DNA of 64,000 nucleotides from Ammoniphilus resinae (GCF_017873965.1 NZ_JAGGKT010000010.1:123851-187850), one strand, 5' to 3'; positions 34,795-44,152 are shown, counted from the stretch's first letter. Translations and numbers: made by a program. The notes: a model not told the origin generated them from the sequence alone.

Positions 34795-35205
34795 ATGGCA
34801 AGCCATATCGTATGCAAAGTATCTGAACTCCCTCCGGGAGAACGCAAGATTGTAGAGTTGGAAGGGCGTTCCATTGGCGTATTCAATATAAAGGACTCAT
34901 ACTATGCAATTAAAAATGTATGCCCTCACTATAAGGTTGCCCTTTGTGAGGGAACCGTAACTGGAATGCCCTTACCATCCAAAGTCGGTGAATATGTGTG
35001 GGGAAGAGAAGGGGAAATTATCCGTTGTCCATGGCATGGATGGGAGTTTGATATTTTAAATGGAAAATCAATTTTCAACCCACATAAGTGTCGGGTGGCA
35101 ACGTATGATGTAACAGTTGAACCCATCCAGGAGAATCTTGAAGATGAACGAGTGGAAACGTTTCATGTGACTGTCGAAGATGGGGTGGTGGTCCTTCATA
35201 TTTAG
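34795..35205 (+). CDS. Rieske [2Fe-2S] ferredoxin-like protein
   Basis: About 136 residues with the Rieske cluster ligands: CPHYK (Cys-x-His) and CPWHGWEFD (Cys-x-x-His), separated by a long loop of about 40 residues (KVGEYVWGREGEII). This resembles the small ferredoxin or the N-terminal domain of ring-hydroxylating oxygenases and carries one electron. The ATG at 34795 fits GGGGGATGAG as ribosome binding site; an upstream ATG at 34786 is too close. No oxygenase large subunit is in the window, so its partner is elsewhere or the amidohydrolase step needs no oxygenase. Confidence 0.85.
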   Translation: MASHIVCKVSELPPGERKIVELEGRSIGVFNIKDSYYAIKNVCPHYKVALCEGTVTGMPLPSKVGEYVWGREGEIIRCPWHGWEFDILNGKSIFNPHKCRVATYDVTVEPIQENLEDERVETFHVTVEDGVVVLHI

Positions 35206-35361
35206 GATTCTCCTTATTCCGTCCTACTAAGGATCGTCCTTTTATTGGGATTGGGGTATAATGTGAGTATTTAGACTACACTGGTTTCCTGTCCCTGTTA
35301 ATATTGATAGATGATTGGATGATGGACAGAATATGGGTTTTTGAGGAGAAGATACAACGTT

Positions 35362-35970
35362 ATGAGTAAAAAGAGCCTATTGAAAGACATAGCCTATGAA
35401 AAAATAAAAGAGAAAATATTAACTGAAGATGAACAGTATACCTCTGAGAATTCATTGGTGAATGAATTGGAGATGAGCCGGACTCCCATTCGTGAAGCAC
35501 TGCAGCGATTGATGCACGAAGGATACATTAAGATTATGCCCAACCAAGGCATAGCGATCCCTGATCTTTCTGTCAAAGAACTGAATGATATTACCGAATA
35601 TCGTATTGCTATTGAATCAACCTCTATAAAACAAGCGGTTCATCTCTTGAATGAAGACCACTATGTTTATCTGCAAGAAATCATTGAGAGACAAAAAGAG
35701 GCTGTCAATCAAAATAACGTGGTTCAGTTTATTCAGTCAGATGTTGATTTTCACCTTTACCTCTTGGAGATTGTGGGAAATGAGTTGTTTATTCAAGGCT
35801 TTCAGCACGTGAGCGGCAGAGTGTTTCGGCTTCGTCGAAAGATGAATAGCAACCCTATGCAATTATTGAAAAGAATTGAGGAGCATATTCGGATCATCGA
35901 ATTATTAAAAGATAGAAATTTAGATTTGGTTCTAGAAGAACTGGAGAATCATTTGAAGAGTTGGGCTTGA
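35362..35970 (+). CDS. GntR-family (FCD) regulator
   Basis: About 202 residues. The N-terminal winged helix includes NELEMSRTPIREALQRLMHEGYI, the classical GntR recognition segment. The FCD effector domain with metal-ligand Asp/His positions (VDFHLYLLEIVGN) follows. The ATG at 35362 is preferred to a TTG at 35341 that has no ribosome binding site. It probably controls the amidohydrolase operon and the divergent dctP through the paired TGCATACA dyads. Confidence 0.88.
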   Translation: MSKKSLLKDIAYEKIKEKILTEDEQYTSENSLVNELEMSRTPIREALQRLMHEGYIKIMPNQGIAIPDLSVKELNDITEYRIAIESTSIKQAVHLLNEDHYVYLQEIIERQKEAVNQNNVVQFIQSDVDFHLYLLEIVGNELFIQGFQHVSGRVFRLRRKMNSNPMQLLKRIEEHIRIIELLKDRNLDLVLEELENHLKSWA

Positions 35971-35997
35971 TATTTTAAAACATAAGGAGTGTTCTGC

Positions 35998-36960
35998 ATG
36001 ATTTTAGTAACAGGAGGATTTGGTTTAATCGGCTCAAATCTCGTTCGCAGGCTGTCTGATGAAGGGCACGAAGTCGTCCTTTTTGATAAAAAGGTCCAAA
36101 AGGAAAATGAATTCTTTACGAATTGCAAACACGTGCATTTTGAAGAAGGGGACGTGAAAAACCGCCTTCAACTGGATTCTTTGATTGATAACTATAACAT
36201 CGATTGTATTGTACATTCGGCAGCCAATTTAAATGGGGAATACTGTAAAAATAACCCAGTAGATGCGGTGGAAACAAATACGATTGGTACACTTAACTTG
36301 CTTGAACTAGCTCGCATCCACAAGGTTCCAAAGTTTATCTATATCGGTTCGGGATCCATTTACGGCACGCAAACCAACACAGATCCTATGTATGAGTCAA
36401 CGCCAGCTGTCACAATGAATACATACGCTACAACTAAAAAATTAAGTGAAGAACTCGTCCATTGCTACCGAGTAAATTATGGGTTGGAAGCAGTAAATAT
36501 ACGCGTTTCTTGGGTTTTTGGCCCGCTGCCAGAGCTTCGTCAACCGCACTGGAATGCGCCGATCGCGTACTATTTGTGGAACGCTATAAAGAACAATCAA
36601 CTTCATGAAAAGTCTGGTCTGGATTTCATGGCGAATTACACTTACATTGAAGATGTAGTGGAAGGGATTTACCGAGTGATCAAAACGCCAGATGCCCCAG
36701 AATGTGTTCACTTAAGCAGCGAAAAAATGTACTCGAATCGTGAAATCATCGAATTTATTGCTGACAAAATCCCTGATTGTCAGATTCAAGTAGGAGAAGG
36801 TATGGATCCTTTCGTCCAACAAGCACCATTGCGTGGTCCTTTAGTTTCCGAATATAAAGAGCAAATTGGTTATAAACCAAGTGTTCACTTTAGAGAGGCA
36901 CTTGATAAATATTATACATGGATCAAAAAGGAAATGGATAAAATGGGGATCACAAAATAG
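35998..36960 (+). CDS. NAD-dependent epimerase/dehydratase (extended SDR)
   Basis: A 320-residue extended short-chain dehydrogenase. The nucleotide-binding turn is VTGGFGLIGSNL at the very start, VHSAANLNGEY follows, and the catalytic YATTKK (Tyr-x-x-x-Lys) is at about 146-151. AAGGAG lies 8 nt before the ATG at 35998. The family acts on nucleotide sugars or on alcohols such as uronates. As last gene after amidohydrolase, Rieske and GntR genes, it probably oxidises a pathway intermediate rather than making cell-wall sugars. No terminator is evident. Confidence 0.85.
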   Translation: MILVTGGFGLIGSNLVRRLSDEGHEVVLFDKKVQKENEFFTNCKHVHFEEGDVKNRLQLDSLIDNYNIDCIVHSAANLNGEYCKNNPVDAVETNTIGTLNLLELARIHKVPKFIYIGSGSIYGTQTNTDPMYESTPAVTMNTYATTKKLSEELVHCYRVNYGLEAVNIRVSWVFGPLPELRQPHWNAPIAYYLWNAIKNNQLHEKSGLDFMANYTYIEDVVEGIYRVIKTPDAPECVHLSSEKMYSNREIIEFIADKIPDCQIQVGEGMDPFVQQAPLRGPLVSEYKEQIGYKPSVHFREALDKYYTWIKKEMDKMGITK

Positions 36961-36985
36961 TTCGGAAGATGGTTATGCCATCTCC

Positions 36986-37014
36986 TTGACAAAAAATATA
37001 CCGAACGGTATTAT
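36986..37014 (+). promoter_or_regulatory. tetR promoter with embedded operator (36998-37011)
   Basis: TTGACA (36986-36991), 17 bp, TATTAT (37009-37014). The operator ATACCGAACGGTAT overlaps the -10 box. Start of transcription would fall at or very near the ATG at 37021, implying a leaderless mRNA. Confidence 0.7.
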
Positions 37015-37020
37015 TTGGTT

Positions 37021-37617
37021 ATGAATTCAAATAAAACAGAAAAAACAAAGTCCTTCATTATTGAGAAAGCATCACCCATTTTTAATAAGAAAGGTTATTA
37101 TGGAACGTCTTTATCCGACTTAACCCATGCAACAAAACTTACGAAAGGGAGTATATACGGTAACTTTAAAGATAAAGATGAGGTTGCTGTGAAGTGCTTT
37201 TTATTCAATGTGAACAAAATTACAGACGAAATTTTTAAAAATATGCATGGTGTAACTAGTCCAATCGAAAAATTACTGGTTTTCCCCAACGTATATAGGA
37301 ATATTTACAAAGATATTATTGAAAATGGCGGTTGTCCAATCGCGAACACGCTGATTGATTCAGATGATACACATCCTACTTTGTTAAATCTAGCATTGGA
37401 TGTCATACATCGTTTGGAAAACAGCTTGGTTTCCATTATTGAAGAAGGAAAATCGGGTGGGGAAATTAGGGTGTCGGCTGAATCACACAAAACTGCGCAA
37501 ACAATGATCACTTTATTTGAGGGGGGGATTATTTTGTCAAAGTCCACAAATCAACCAAGCTATTTATTAAACGCCTTGGAAACAGTGGAAGAGATCATTA
37601 CCTCTCTTAAAAGGTAA
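37021..37617 (+). CDS. TetR-family transcriptional regulator
   Basis: About 198 residues. The helix-turn-helix is GYYGTSLSDLTHATKLTKGSIYGNFKDKDEVA at about residues 26-57, the standard TetR N-terminal domain; the rest is helical ligand-binding domain. There is no ribosome binding site before the ATG, in line with a leaderless transcript from the promoter at 36986. The same 14-bp dyad ATACCGAACGGTAT lies in its own promoter and again downstream at 37636, so it is likely autoregulated and also controls the genes after it. Confidence 0.9.
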   Translation: MNSNKTEKTKSFIIEKASPIFNKKGYYGTSLSDLTHATKLTKGSIYGNFKDKDEVAVKCFLFNVNKITDEIFKNMHGVTSPIEKLLVFPNVYRNIYKDIIENGGCPIANTLIDSDDTHPTLLNLALDVIHRLENSLVSIIEEGKSGGEIRVSAESHKTAQTMITLFEGGIILSKSTNQPSYLLNALETVEEIITSLKR

Positions 37618-37623
37618 TTTTTT

Positions 37624-37661
37624 TTGGACTAAGATATACCGAACGGTATATTTTAGTCCAA
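37624..37661. promoter_or_regulatory. 38-bp palindrome with second TetR operator
   Basis: TTGGACTAA and TTAGTCCAA flank ATACCGAACGGTAT (37636-37649). It is both a TetR operator for the downstream genes and a potential hairpin at the tetR 3' end. Confidence 0.7.
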
Positions 37662-37696
37662 ATATTAACTGAATTCATTTATAAGGAGGAGATAAG

Positions 37697-37807
37697 ATGC
37701 CCTATGCGGAAATATCAATGACGAAGAATTTCATGACAGATGAGGAAAAGGACTCTTTGTCACAAACCTTAGAATTGACAAGGCAACTTGTCTCATCACA
37801 CGCATAG
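37697..37807 (+). CDS. Short tautomerase-like N-terminal fragment (36 aa)
   Basis: A 36-codon frame with an ideal AAGGAGGAG site. It reads MPYAEISMTKNFMTDEEKDS and ends SSHA. The start with Pro2 and an amphipathic beta strand followed by a helix recalls tautomerase-superfamily (4-oxalocrotonate tautomerase) N-termini, but it stops before the second strand. It is probably a truncated remnant directly under the TetR operator; a genuine small protein is the alternative. Confidence 0.4.
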   Translation: MPYAEISMTKNFMTDEEKDSLSQTLELTRQLVSSHA

Positions 37808-37903
37808 TGAATTCAGACTGTTTAGATTCATATTTATATTGAGATCACAGGGCAATTTTATTAAACTATGATTATCATAATTATAGAAAGTAGGTTGATT
37901 CTA

Positions 37904-38773
37904 TTGAAGCATGATTATGTGGAAATTCCTGACGGATACAGGCTCCATTACGTGCGGGAAGGCCAAGGTATTCCTGTATTATTGCTGCATGGCTGGCCTG
38001 GATTTTGGTATGATTGGTGCAAAGTTATTCCGTTACTAAGTAAAGAAGCGGACGTGATTGTTCCGGATTTTCGCGGCTTTGGGTTGTCGGATAAACCTAA
38101 GATTGAACCCGTTGCAGGATATAGCCCGGCCATATTAGCCAGGGATATCATTGGAATTTTAGACCATTTGGGAGTGGATGAGGTGATTGTTGCAGCCCAT
38201 GATATTGGAGCGACGATTGCTCAAACACTGGCTAAAACGTACCCTTCGAGAATAAAATCATTGGTTCTTTTTAACCCGCCTTATCCCGGGATCGGAGCAA
38301 GAAGGTTCGACCCTGACGTTCAGCCTCAATTCTGGTACCAGCATTTACACAACCTCGATTTATTTGAACAATTATTTGCTAATGAGCCTTCAGCTGCAAG
38401 AAAGTATGTACGCCATTTCTATGAACATTGGTCAGGTGAAAAGGGATCCATTGAGGAGAATGATCTCCAGTCCATATTGGATAGGTATGCTGAGCCGGGA
38501 GCATTGTTGAGCAGTATTATGTATTACCGCGCCAGAGCAGCAGATAAAGCGAAACAAGCAAGTGGAAGTAGCCCGAGTTCACCTATTATTCAAGAGACCT
38601 CAGTTGTTTGGGGAGAGGCAGATCCGGTAATGAAGGTCGAATGGTCGGATCGTTTGGGGGAGTTTTTTGAGAACTTCACGCTAAAACGGCTCTCTGGTAT
38701 CGGTCACTTTGTTCCTTTAGAGTCGCCAAAGGAGGCGGCCGCGGCAATACTAAGTCATTTACCCAAAAATTAG
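37904..38773 (+). CDS. Alpha/beta hydrolase (epoxide hydrolase/haloacetate dehalogenase-like)
   Basis: About 289 residues. The oxyanion motif HGWPGFWYDW is at about 24-33. The nucleophile elbow AAHDIGATIA has Asp, not Ser, as nucleophile, as in soluble epoxide hydrolases and dehalogenases. The cap domain follows, with SGIGHFVPLESP carrying the catalytic His. The TTG at 37904 is preferred because AAGTAGGTTG precedes it and the product then starts KHDYVEIPDGYRLHY; an ATG at 37868 adds a poly-Ile stretch. It lies downstream of the TetR operator and probably detoxifies the inducer. Confidence 0.85.
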   Translation: MKHDYVEIPDGYRLHYVREGQGIPVLLLHGWPGFWYDWCKVIPLLSKEADVIVPDFRGFGLSDKPKIEPVAGYSPAILARDIIGILDHLGVDEVIVAAHDIGATIAQTLAKTYPSRIKSLVLFNPPYPGIGARRFDPDVQPQFWYQHLHNLDLFEQLFANEPSAARKYVRHFYEHWSGEKGSIEENDLQSILDRYAEPGALLSSIMYYRARAADKAKQASGSSPSSPIIQETSVVWGEADPVMKVEWSDRLGEFFENFTLKRLSGIGHFVPLESPKEAAAAILSHLPKN

Positions 38774-38832
38774 AACGCTCTAACTCGAAAAGGAGGTAGC
38801 CGTTTTAGGATTTGATTCCTTTAGGAGGACTT

Positions 38833-39210
38833 ATGGAACACGATAAAACGATTCAATCAAAACACGGGATCGAGATTCTGGAAAAGGTCCGTGGAATTTG
38901 TGAAACCCTTCCGGAAGTTGAGGAAATCGTCGACGGATTTGGTCACACCACTTTTAAAGTTAAAGGGAAATCTTTTGTCATTATGGGTGAAAGTGGTGGA
39001 AGTATAGGATTATCTTTTAAGTCGGACAAAGAAATGCAATTTATCTTACTTCAGCAAGATAAATTTTTTAAAACACCGTATATCGGCCACCACGGCTGGG
39101 TTTCAGTCAAGACGGACGAACCGATCGACTGGAACGAGCTAGGTGCTTTGATTAAGGAAGGGTACTTAAGAGCTGCCCCAAAACGATTGGTGAAGCAATT
39201 TCTAGTTTGA
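38833..39210 (+). CDS. MmcQ/YjbR-family protein
   Basis: A 125-residue protein with the MmcQ/YjbR layout: an N-terminal helix ending CETLPEVEEIVDGFGHTTFKVKGKSF, a beta sheet, KTPYIGHHGWVSV in the centre and KRLVKQFL at the end. The family has a double-stranded DNA-binding-like fold but its function is unsettled. The ATG at 38833, after AGGAGG, is preferred over the frame opening at 38812. It may be transcribed with the upstream hydrolase. Confidence 0.85.
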   Translation: MEHDKTIQSKHGIEILEKVRGICETLPEVEEIVDGFGHTTFKVKGKSFVIMGESGGSIGLSFKSDKEMQFILLQQDKFFKTPYIGHHGWVSVKTDEPIDWNELGALIKEGYLRAAPKRLVKQFLV

Positions 39211-39397
39211 ACCTATGTAGGATATTTTGGGACTAGCGAACATCTAATTAGAAAATTGCGGGAATTCAATGCGCGTTCCTCTTAAAGTAACTATACATAC
39301 CCCCACTAGAGATGGAAAAAAGGGCTGTTTTTTCTGCGATCAATACCCAACCATTTAAAAAAGACAGGAATGGGCTTGACCTGAGAAAAGACAACCC

Positions 39398-40045
39398 TTA
39401 TTTCAACGCATGAATCTGATCATTTTCAAAAATTTGCGTCCCGGGAAGGTAGGTTTGAGCCATTTTATGCATCGCCGATGCCACGTCTGCCGCTTGAATA
39501 GGGCGGTATTTTTGTTTCATTAGAAAGGAGAGCGGTTTACTGATCCAACCCGAGATTCTTTCGCCCAAACGAGATTCTTTTCTTTTTCCCAGGAGGAGGG
39601 AAGGACGGAAGATAAAGAAAGCGGGCAGATGGAGCGCTTGGATCGATTTTTCTGCCTCTCCTTTTACTCTGTTATAAAAAAATCTGGAATGGACATCCGC
39701 TCCCATCGAGGAAATCAAAAGAAATCGTTGGACCCCTTCCTTCTTGGAAATGGATGCGGCTAAGTATGGCAGATCGTAGTCCACTCGTTTGAACCGTTCT
39801 TTGGTCTTGGCTTTCTTCATGGTTGTACCCAGGCAGCAGAACACATCATCGACATGAAAACAGTCTTTATACTGATTCATCTGTGACAGATCTTCGACCA
39901 CTACTTGCTGGATTTTTGGGTGGGGTATCTCTAACCTGTTACGGACTATAACCATCACCTGCTCATATTGCTCATCCTGCAAAAGCAAGTCAAGCAGATG
40001 GCTGCCAACCAGGCCAGTCGAGCCTAAAATTAAAGCCTTCTTCAT
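39398..40045 (-). CDS. NAD(P)-binding oxidoreductase, atypical SDR (YwnB/HTATIP2-like)
   Basis: A 215-residue Rossmann protein. The nucleotide-binding turn ILGSTGLVGSHLLDLLL is at residues 5-21, DVFCCLGTTMKKAKT follows and FLLISSMGADVHSRFFYNRVKGEAE contains the Tyr-x-x-x-Lys pair (YNRVK). It is of the short form without a full substrate domain. It is a single gene facing away from a small lipoprotein gene. The substrate is unknown. Confidence 0.85.
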   Translation of the reverse strand: MKKALILGSTGLVGSHLLDLLLQDEQYEQVMVIVRNRLEIPHPKIQQVVVEDLSQMNQYKDCFHVDDVFCCLGTTMKKAKTKERFKRVDYDLPYLAASISKKEGVQRFLLISSMGADVHSRFFYNRVKGEAEKSIQALHLPAFFIFRPSLLLGKRKESRLGERISGWISKPLSFLMKQKYRPIQAADVASAMHKMAQTYLPGTQIFENDQIHALK

Positions 40046-40180
40046 TTCATTTCCCTACTTTTTACAAAGTTTGATCACCTTATCATGGCATGGAAAAGAA
40101 ATGAAAGTCAACCCAACGTCTCTTTTCTTATTCACCAAACCGATAGAATAGGATAAAGCAATTGTAAAGGGGAGGTTTAT

Positions 40181-40612
40181 TTGAACAAAATATTTTTATT
40201 CGTTGTAGGAATTAGCTTGCTTATATTATTGTCGGCGTGTGAGAAGGGCACAATGGGTGATATCAACGTTGATTTTGGAAGTATTGATGCAATACGAATT
40301 CAAACAATGGAGCAAGTTGAGAAAAATAATGCTTCTGAGCGGTATGAAATACAAAATGTAGATGAAGTCTCAGACTTTATAAATAAGTTGCGTACTTCCA
40401 AAAAAATTGGTAAATCAGATGAACCTTTTCCGCTCGGTGATGGGGTAATTACACTTGCTTCAAAAGGTTCCAATATCTACGGAATTAGATATTACTTGAA
40501 AAGGAGAGAATTATTGGATTTGCATAAGGGGGTATATTATGAATTCCCTGATGGACTGGAACAGTGGTTAGGTGATTTGGAGAACATGCCAAAAGTCAAC
40601 AATATCAACTAA
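40181..40612 (+). CDS. Small lipoprotein of unknown function
   Basis: A 143-residue protein starting with TTG after GGGGAGG. The signal segment FLFVVGISLLILLSAC ends in a lipobox Cys (about residue 20). The mature part is a mixed alpha/beta domain with NVDEVSDFINKLRTSKKIGKSDEPFP and a final EFPDGLEQWLGDLEN. No family is recognised. It is a single gene between an oxidoreductase and the formate-tetrahydrofolate ligase pseudogene. Confidence 0.65.
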   Translation: MNKIFLFVVGISLLILLSACEKGTMGDINVDFGSIDAIRIQTMEQVEKNNASERYEIQNVDEVSDFINKLRTSKKIGKSDEPFPLGDGVITLASKGSNIYGIRYYLKRRELLDLHKGVYYEFPDGLEQWLGDLENMPKVNNIN

Positions 40613-40750
40613 ACGAACGATTTGTTTTTAGAAAGTATTAAGATTCAATGATTGTTACGAATTATGACATGTTTCTTCAGAAAAATCATTTAAACTTAGA
40701 GTAGGCCGCTAGCTCATACTATCCCTTATATAAACCCTAGGAGGAAACCT

Positions 40751-42428
40751 ATGTCCTATAAAAGTGATATAGAAATTGCAATGGGAGCAAAAATGGAAAG
40801 AATCTCAGTCATCGGGGAAAGGTTAGGACTTTCCGAAGATGAGATGGATTTTTACGGAAAATACAAAGCGAAATTATCTTTGGACATCCTTAACAAACCA
40901 TCCACGAAGAAAGACGGAAAGCTTATCTTAGTGACTTCTATTAATCCGACTCCGCCGGGAGAAGGGAAATCTACGGTATCCGTAGGTCTCGGGCAAGCTT
41001 TTCAGCGAATGCGAAAAAACGCGGTGATCGCCCTAAGAGAGCCCTCTTTGGGACCTGTTTTTGGTATGAAGGGTGGGGCGACAGGCGGCGGTTTCGCTCA
41101 AGTCGTGCCGATGGAAGATATTAATCTTCATTTTACGGGTGATTTTCATGCCATTACGGCTGCAAACAACCTCCTATGTGCTTCGATTGATAACCATATT
41201 CATCATGGAAACCTACTAGACATTGACCCCAGAAGAATTCTTTTTAAACGAGTTATGGATATAAATGACCGAGCCTTACGCCATATCATTGTGGGAATAG
41301 GCGGTAAAACCAATGGATTTTTGCGGGAAGATGGATTTATGATTACCGTGGCTTCGGAAATCATGGCCATTTTATGTTTGTCTTTGGATCTCGAGGATTT
41401 AAAAGAACGATTAGGAAGAATTCTGATCGCCTATACGTTTGATGGACAGCCTGTCTACTGCAAAGACTTAAAGGTTCATGGAGCCATGACGATGCTGTTA
41501 AAAGAAGCGATTAAGCCTAATTTAGTCCAAACACTGGAAAACACGCCTGCGATCATCCACGGTGGACCGGTTGCGAATATTGCCCATGGTTGTAATAGCA
41601 TTCTAGCTACCAAAATGGCGTTAAAATTAGGCGATTATGCCATTACCGAGGCGGGATTTGGAGCCGACCTGGGAGCCGAAAAGTTTTTTGATATCAAATG
41701 TCGGTTTGGTGGATTGGCCCCTGATTGTGTCGTGGTTGTGGCCACCATCCGGGCCTTAAAGCATCATGGGGGCGTAGCCAAAGACCAATGGAATGTCCCA
41801 GACGTAGCGGCTCTTTCAAAAGGTGTAAGCAATTTGCGAAAACAAGTGGAGAATGTCAAGAAGTTTGGTGTTCCTGTCGTGGTGGCAATCAATAAATTCG
41901 TGTCCGACAGTGAAAAAGAAATCCAGTTTTTAAAGGAATTCTGCTCCTCTTTCAATGTCCCAATCGCTCTTTGTGATGTATGGGAAAAAAGGCGGTGAAG
42001 GCGGGATCGAGCTTGGACAGATGGTGATCGAAACCATGGAACAACACTCAAGTCACTTTCAACCCCTCTATCCGACAGACCTCACCATCCAACAAAAAAT
42101 GACGATCATCGCTCAAGAAATCTATGGGGCAAAAGATGTGAAATTTTCTTCAAGTGCCTTAAAGCAAATCGCTGAAATTGAAAAATTAGGATTGGATAAA
42201 AAGCCTATCTGTGTGGCTAAAACCCAGTATTCTTTTTCCGATAATCCTTCTTTATTGGGCAGCCCATCAGGATTTACCATCCACGTGCAGGAAGTCAAAA
42301 TCTCCAATGGCGCAGGCTTTATCGTCATCTTAACCGGAGATATTATGACCATGCCAGGACTTCCGAAAAGACCCGCCTACGAGGGAATGGATATAACAGA
42401 AAACGGAGAAATCATCGGACTGTCTTAA
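40751..42428 (+). pseudogene. fhs: Formate-tetrahydrofolate ligase, frameshifted at an A6 run
   Basis: ATP-dependent synthesis of 10-formyl-tetrahydrofolate. Frame 1 (415 codons) has the P-loop [11 protein letters not shown] and [21 protein letters not shown] and ends [10 protein letters not shown] then stop. A second frame, read from about 41990, continues [12 protein letters not shown] and runs through [19 protein letters not shown] to the normal C-terminus. Together they make ~558 residues, the standard length. Removing one A from the A6 run at 41985-41990 restores WEKGGEGG. So this is a one-base insertion: a real mutation, a sequencing error, or recoding. The conserved remainder suggests recent loss or error. 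Confidence 0.88.
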
Positions 42429-42442
42429 TTGATTGATTGTAT

Positions 42443-42495
42443 CACCTCAGAGAAGGGGTCAGCCTCCGTCTTCGGGCTATGGGATCGTTAGACGG
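42443..42495. repeat. Dispersed repeat R1, degenerate copy
   Basis: CACCTCAGAGAAGGGGTCAGCC followed by a worn right half, just before MITE-like copy 2. Confidence 0.45.
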
Positions 42496-42522
42496 GTTTG
42501 CTTGAGCGGCTGTATGGTGGCT

Positions 42523-42703
42523 GGCGGACCCAGGAGCCCTTATTTCTGAAAAAAACCAGGAATTTCGGCGCTAACCGGACACACAGGCCCTTATTCCTTG
42601 AAATTTTGCTCAAAGATCCATCCAAAGAAGCAAATAAGGGCTCTCCTGTCCGGTTCATTCCCCAAATGGGGGCTTTTGACTAAAATAGCGGCTCCTGTGT
42701 CCG
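42523..42703. repeat. MITE-like element copy 2 (181 bp)
   Basis: It starts GGCGGACCCAGGAGCCCTTA and ends GCGGCTCCTGTGTCCG. The internal inverted pair is the same as in copy 1. An upstream tail TGTATGGTGGCT is shared with copy 3. Confidence 0.75.
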
Positions 42704-42896
42704 TTTAGGTAGTTTACATCTTGGAACACTGAGATCTCTGATGTCAGCTTCATCACGATAAGCGAAGGAGAAGGTGGGTTGAAGTTTTCACCCGAAGAGA
42801 ATTTGAACACGTAGGCAGGGGACATCTTCTCATTCCAGTTTCTCTGGTGATGGCAACGGAGCCTTCCAGCCTGAGAAGGGAGTCACTCGTAATTAA
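42704..42896. other. Noncoding stretch before the lacI terminator
   Basis: About 190 bp without a supported gene, lying between MITE-like copy 2 and the terminator. No known riboswitch or T-box motif could be recognised. Confidence 0.4.
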
Positions 42897-42935
42897 AAAA
42901 GCTGGCACAGACAGTCGATCTGTTCAGCTTTTTAT
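42897..42935 (-). terminator. Terminator between fhs region and lacI
   Basis: AAAAAGCTG pairs with CAGCTTTTT, with an inner ACAGA/TCTGT stem; both strands have A/T tracts. It lies ~65 bp beyond the lacI stop. Confidence 0.7.
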
Positions 42936-43001
42936 CATTTCATATTTATTGGATAAACCCCAAACCCCGCCCCAGGAATCCAAGAGCAAACCTCGCGTAA
43001 C

Positions 43002-44003
43002 CTAATTACACCCGCACGATTTCCGGATCACTAGGGATGTAGGCAGCTGGATGTGCTTGTTGTAGTTCGGGTTTTGTATTCGGTTGAGCAGGGCATCGAA
43101 TGCGGTTTTTCCCACGGTATCAGGTGGTAGGCTGACATTGGTGATGGGAGGGTCGATGATGGTTGAAGCTTCAAAGTCGCCATATCCGATTAGAGCTATA
43201 TCGTTTGGCCATTTTTTGGACATGTTTTTGAGCGCGGAAATCGTTCCGATGGTCATTCGGTCACTAAGAACGAAGATGGCTGTGATTTCTTTGTGGGCGG
43301 TTAGTAACTTTTCAGTGGCCAAAGCTGCACCCTCAATTGATCCATAGCCCTGTACAAGATATTCTTCCCGAAAGGGAATCCCCGACTGTTTCAATGCTTC
43401 TTTATAGCCTTCTAAGCGATCGGTTGTGGTGGTGACCTCAGGGAAATTATAAATAATTCCAATGTTTCGATGGCCGTGGCCGATGAGATGGTATGTTCCA
43501 TCATACCCAGCTTGAAAATCGTCCGCTGTGACCCATGGGAGTTCGATCAGTTTGGGGTCATAACGGTTCACTAGAACGATGGGGAATTTCCTTTCGATCA
43601 GTGGCTGCAAGTAGTTAGCATCCCTTGTTGTGGGGGATAAGATCAATCCATCAATCATCCGGGAAGTAAGTAGTGTTACAGCTTCCTGTTCATCCTTTTG
43701 ATTTTCATTGGTGTTGATAAAAAGGAGGTGGTAACCACGGTCCCGTGCGCGCTCACCTACAGCTTTGACAATGCTGGTGATATAGGAATCAGGGAAACTA
43801 GACACGACAAGGGCTGCCATGTTGGAGTTTTGTTGACGCAAGTTTTGGGCCATCGTGTTGGGGACGTAGCTGTATTTTTCTACCAGGCTCATAATCTTCG
43901 TATAGGTTTCTTCAGAGATCCGTTTGGTCCCATTGATTACATGAGAAACCGTGGTGACGGAAACACCGGCTTCTTTTGCGATATCCTTCATTGTTATCTT
44001 CAT
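43002..44003 (-). CDS. LacI-family transcriptional regulator
   Basis: A 333-residue repressor. The N-terminal DNA-binding domain is MKDIAKEAGVSVTTVSHVIN, with the hinge helix NTMAQNLRQ (about 51-59). The periplasmic-binding-protein-like effector domain follows and ends VIRKSCGC. An AAAACGTTTT dyad directly upstream suggests autoregulation. Two matching 16-bp dyads lie in the divergent TRAP operon promoter. The effector is probably a compound fed into the TRAP/cyclase pathway. Confidence 0.93.
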   Translation of the reverse strand: MKITMKDIAKEAGVSVTTVSHVINGTKRISEETYTKIMSLVEKYSYVPNTMAQNLRQQNSNMAALVVSSFPDSYITSIVKAVGERARDRGYHLLFINTNENQKDEQEAVTLLTSRMIDGLILSPTTRDANYLQPLIERKFPIVLVNRYDPKLIELPWVTADDFQAGYDGTYHLIGHGHRNIGIIYNFPEVTTTTDRLEGYKEALKQSGIPFREEYLVQGYGSIEGAALATEKLLTAHKEITAIFVLSDRMTIGTISALKNMSKKWPNDIALIGYGDFEASTIIDPPITNVSLPPDTVGKTAFDALLNRIQNPNYNKHIQLPTSLVIRKSCGCN

Positions 44004-44027
44004 TATGCCTCTAATTCACCTCATTTT

Positions 44028-44042
44028 GGTAAAACGTTTTCC
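44028..44042. promoter_or_regulatory. LacI-type operator in lacI promoter
   Basis: GGTAAAACGTTTTCC, with a perfect AAAACGTTTT core centred on CG, 25 bp upstream of the lacI start codon. Confidence 0.55.
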
Positions 44043-44152
44043 TCGGTTATTAGATATTTCTTGCAAAAGTTATAACTATTTCAGATTTATATTACCATAT
44101 TTCGTAACAATAGAACAAACAAATATTATTTTTCATATGTTTCAGAATATTA

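Noticed and set aside
42704..42896. Riboswitch or T-box before the lacI terminator
   Set aside because: No specifier loop, T-box bulge or known aptamer motif could be recognised, and neither flanking gene is placed to be controlled by it.
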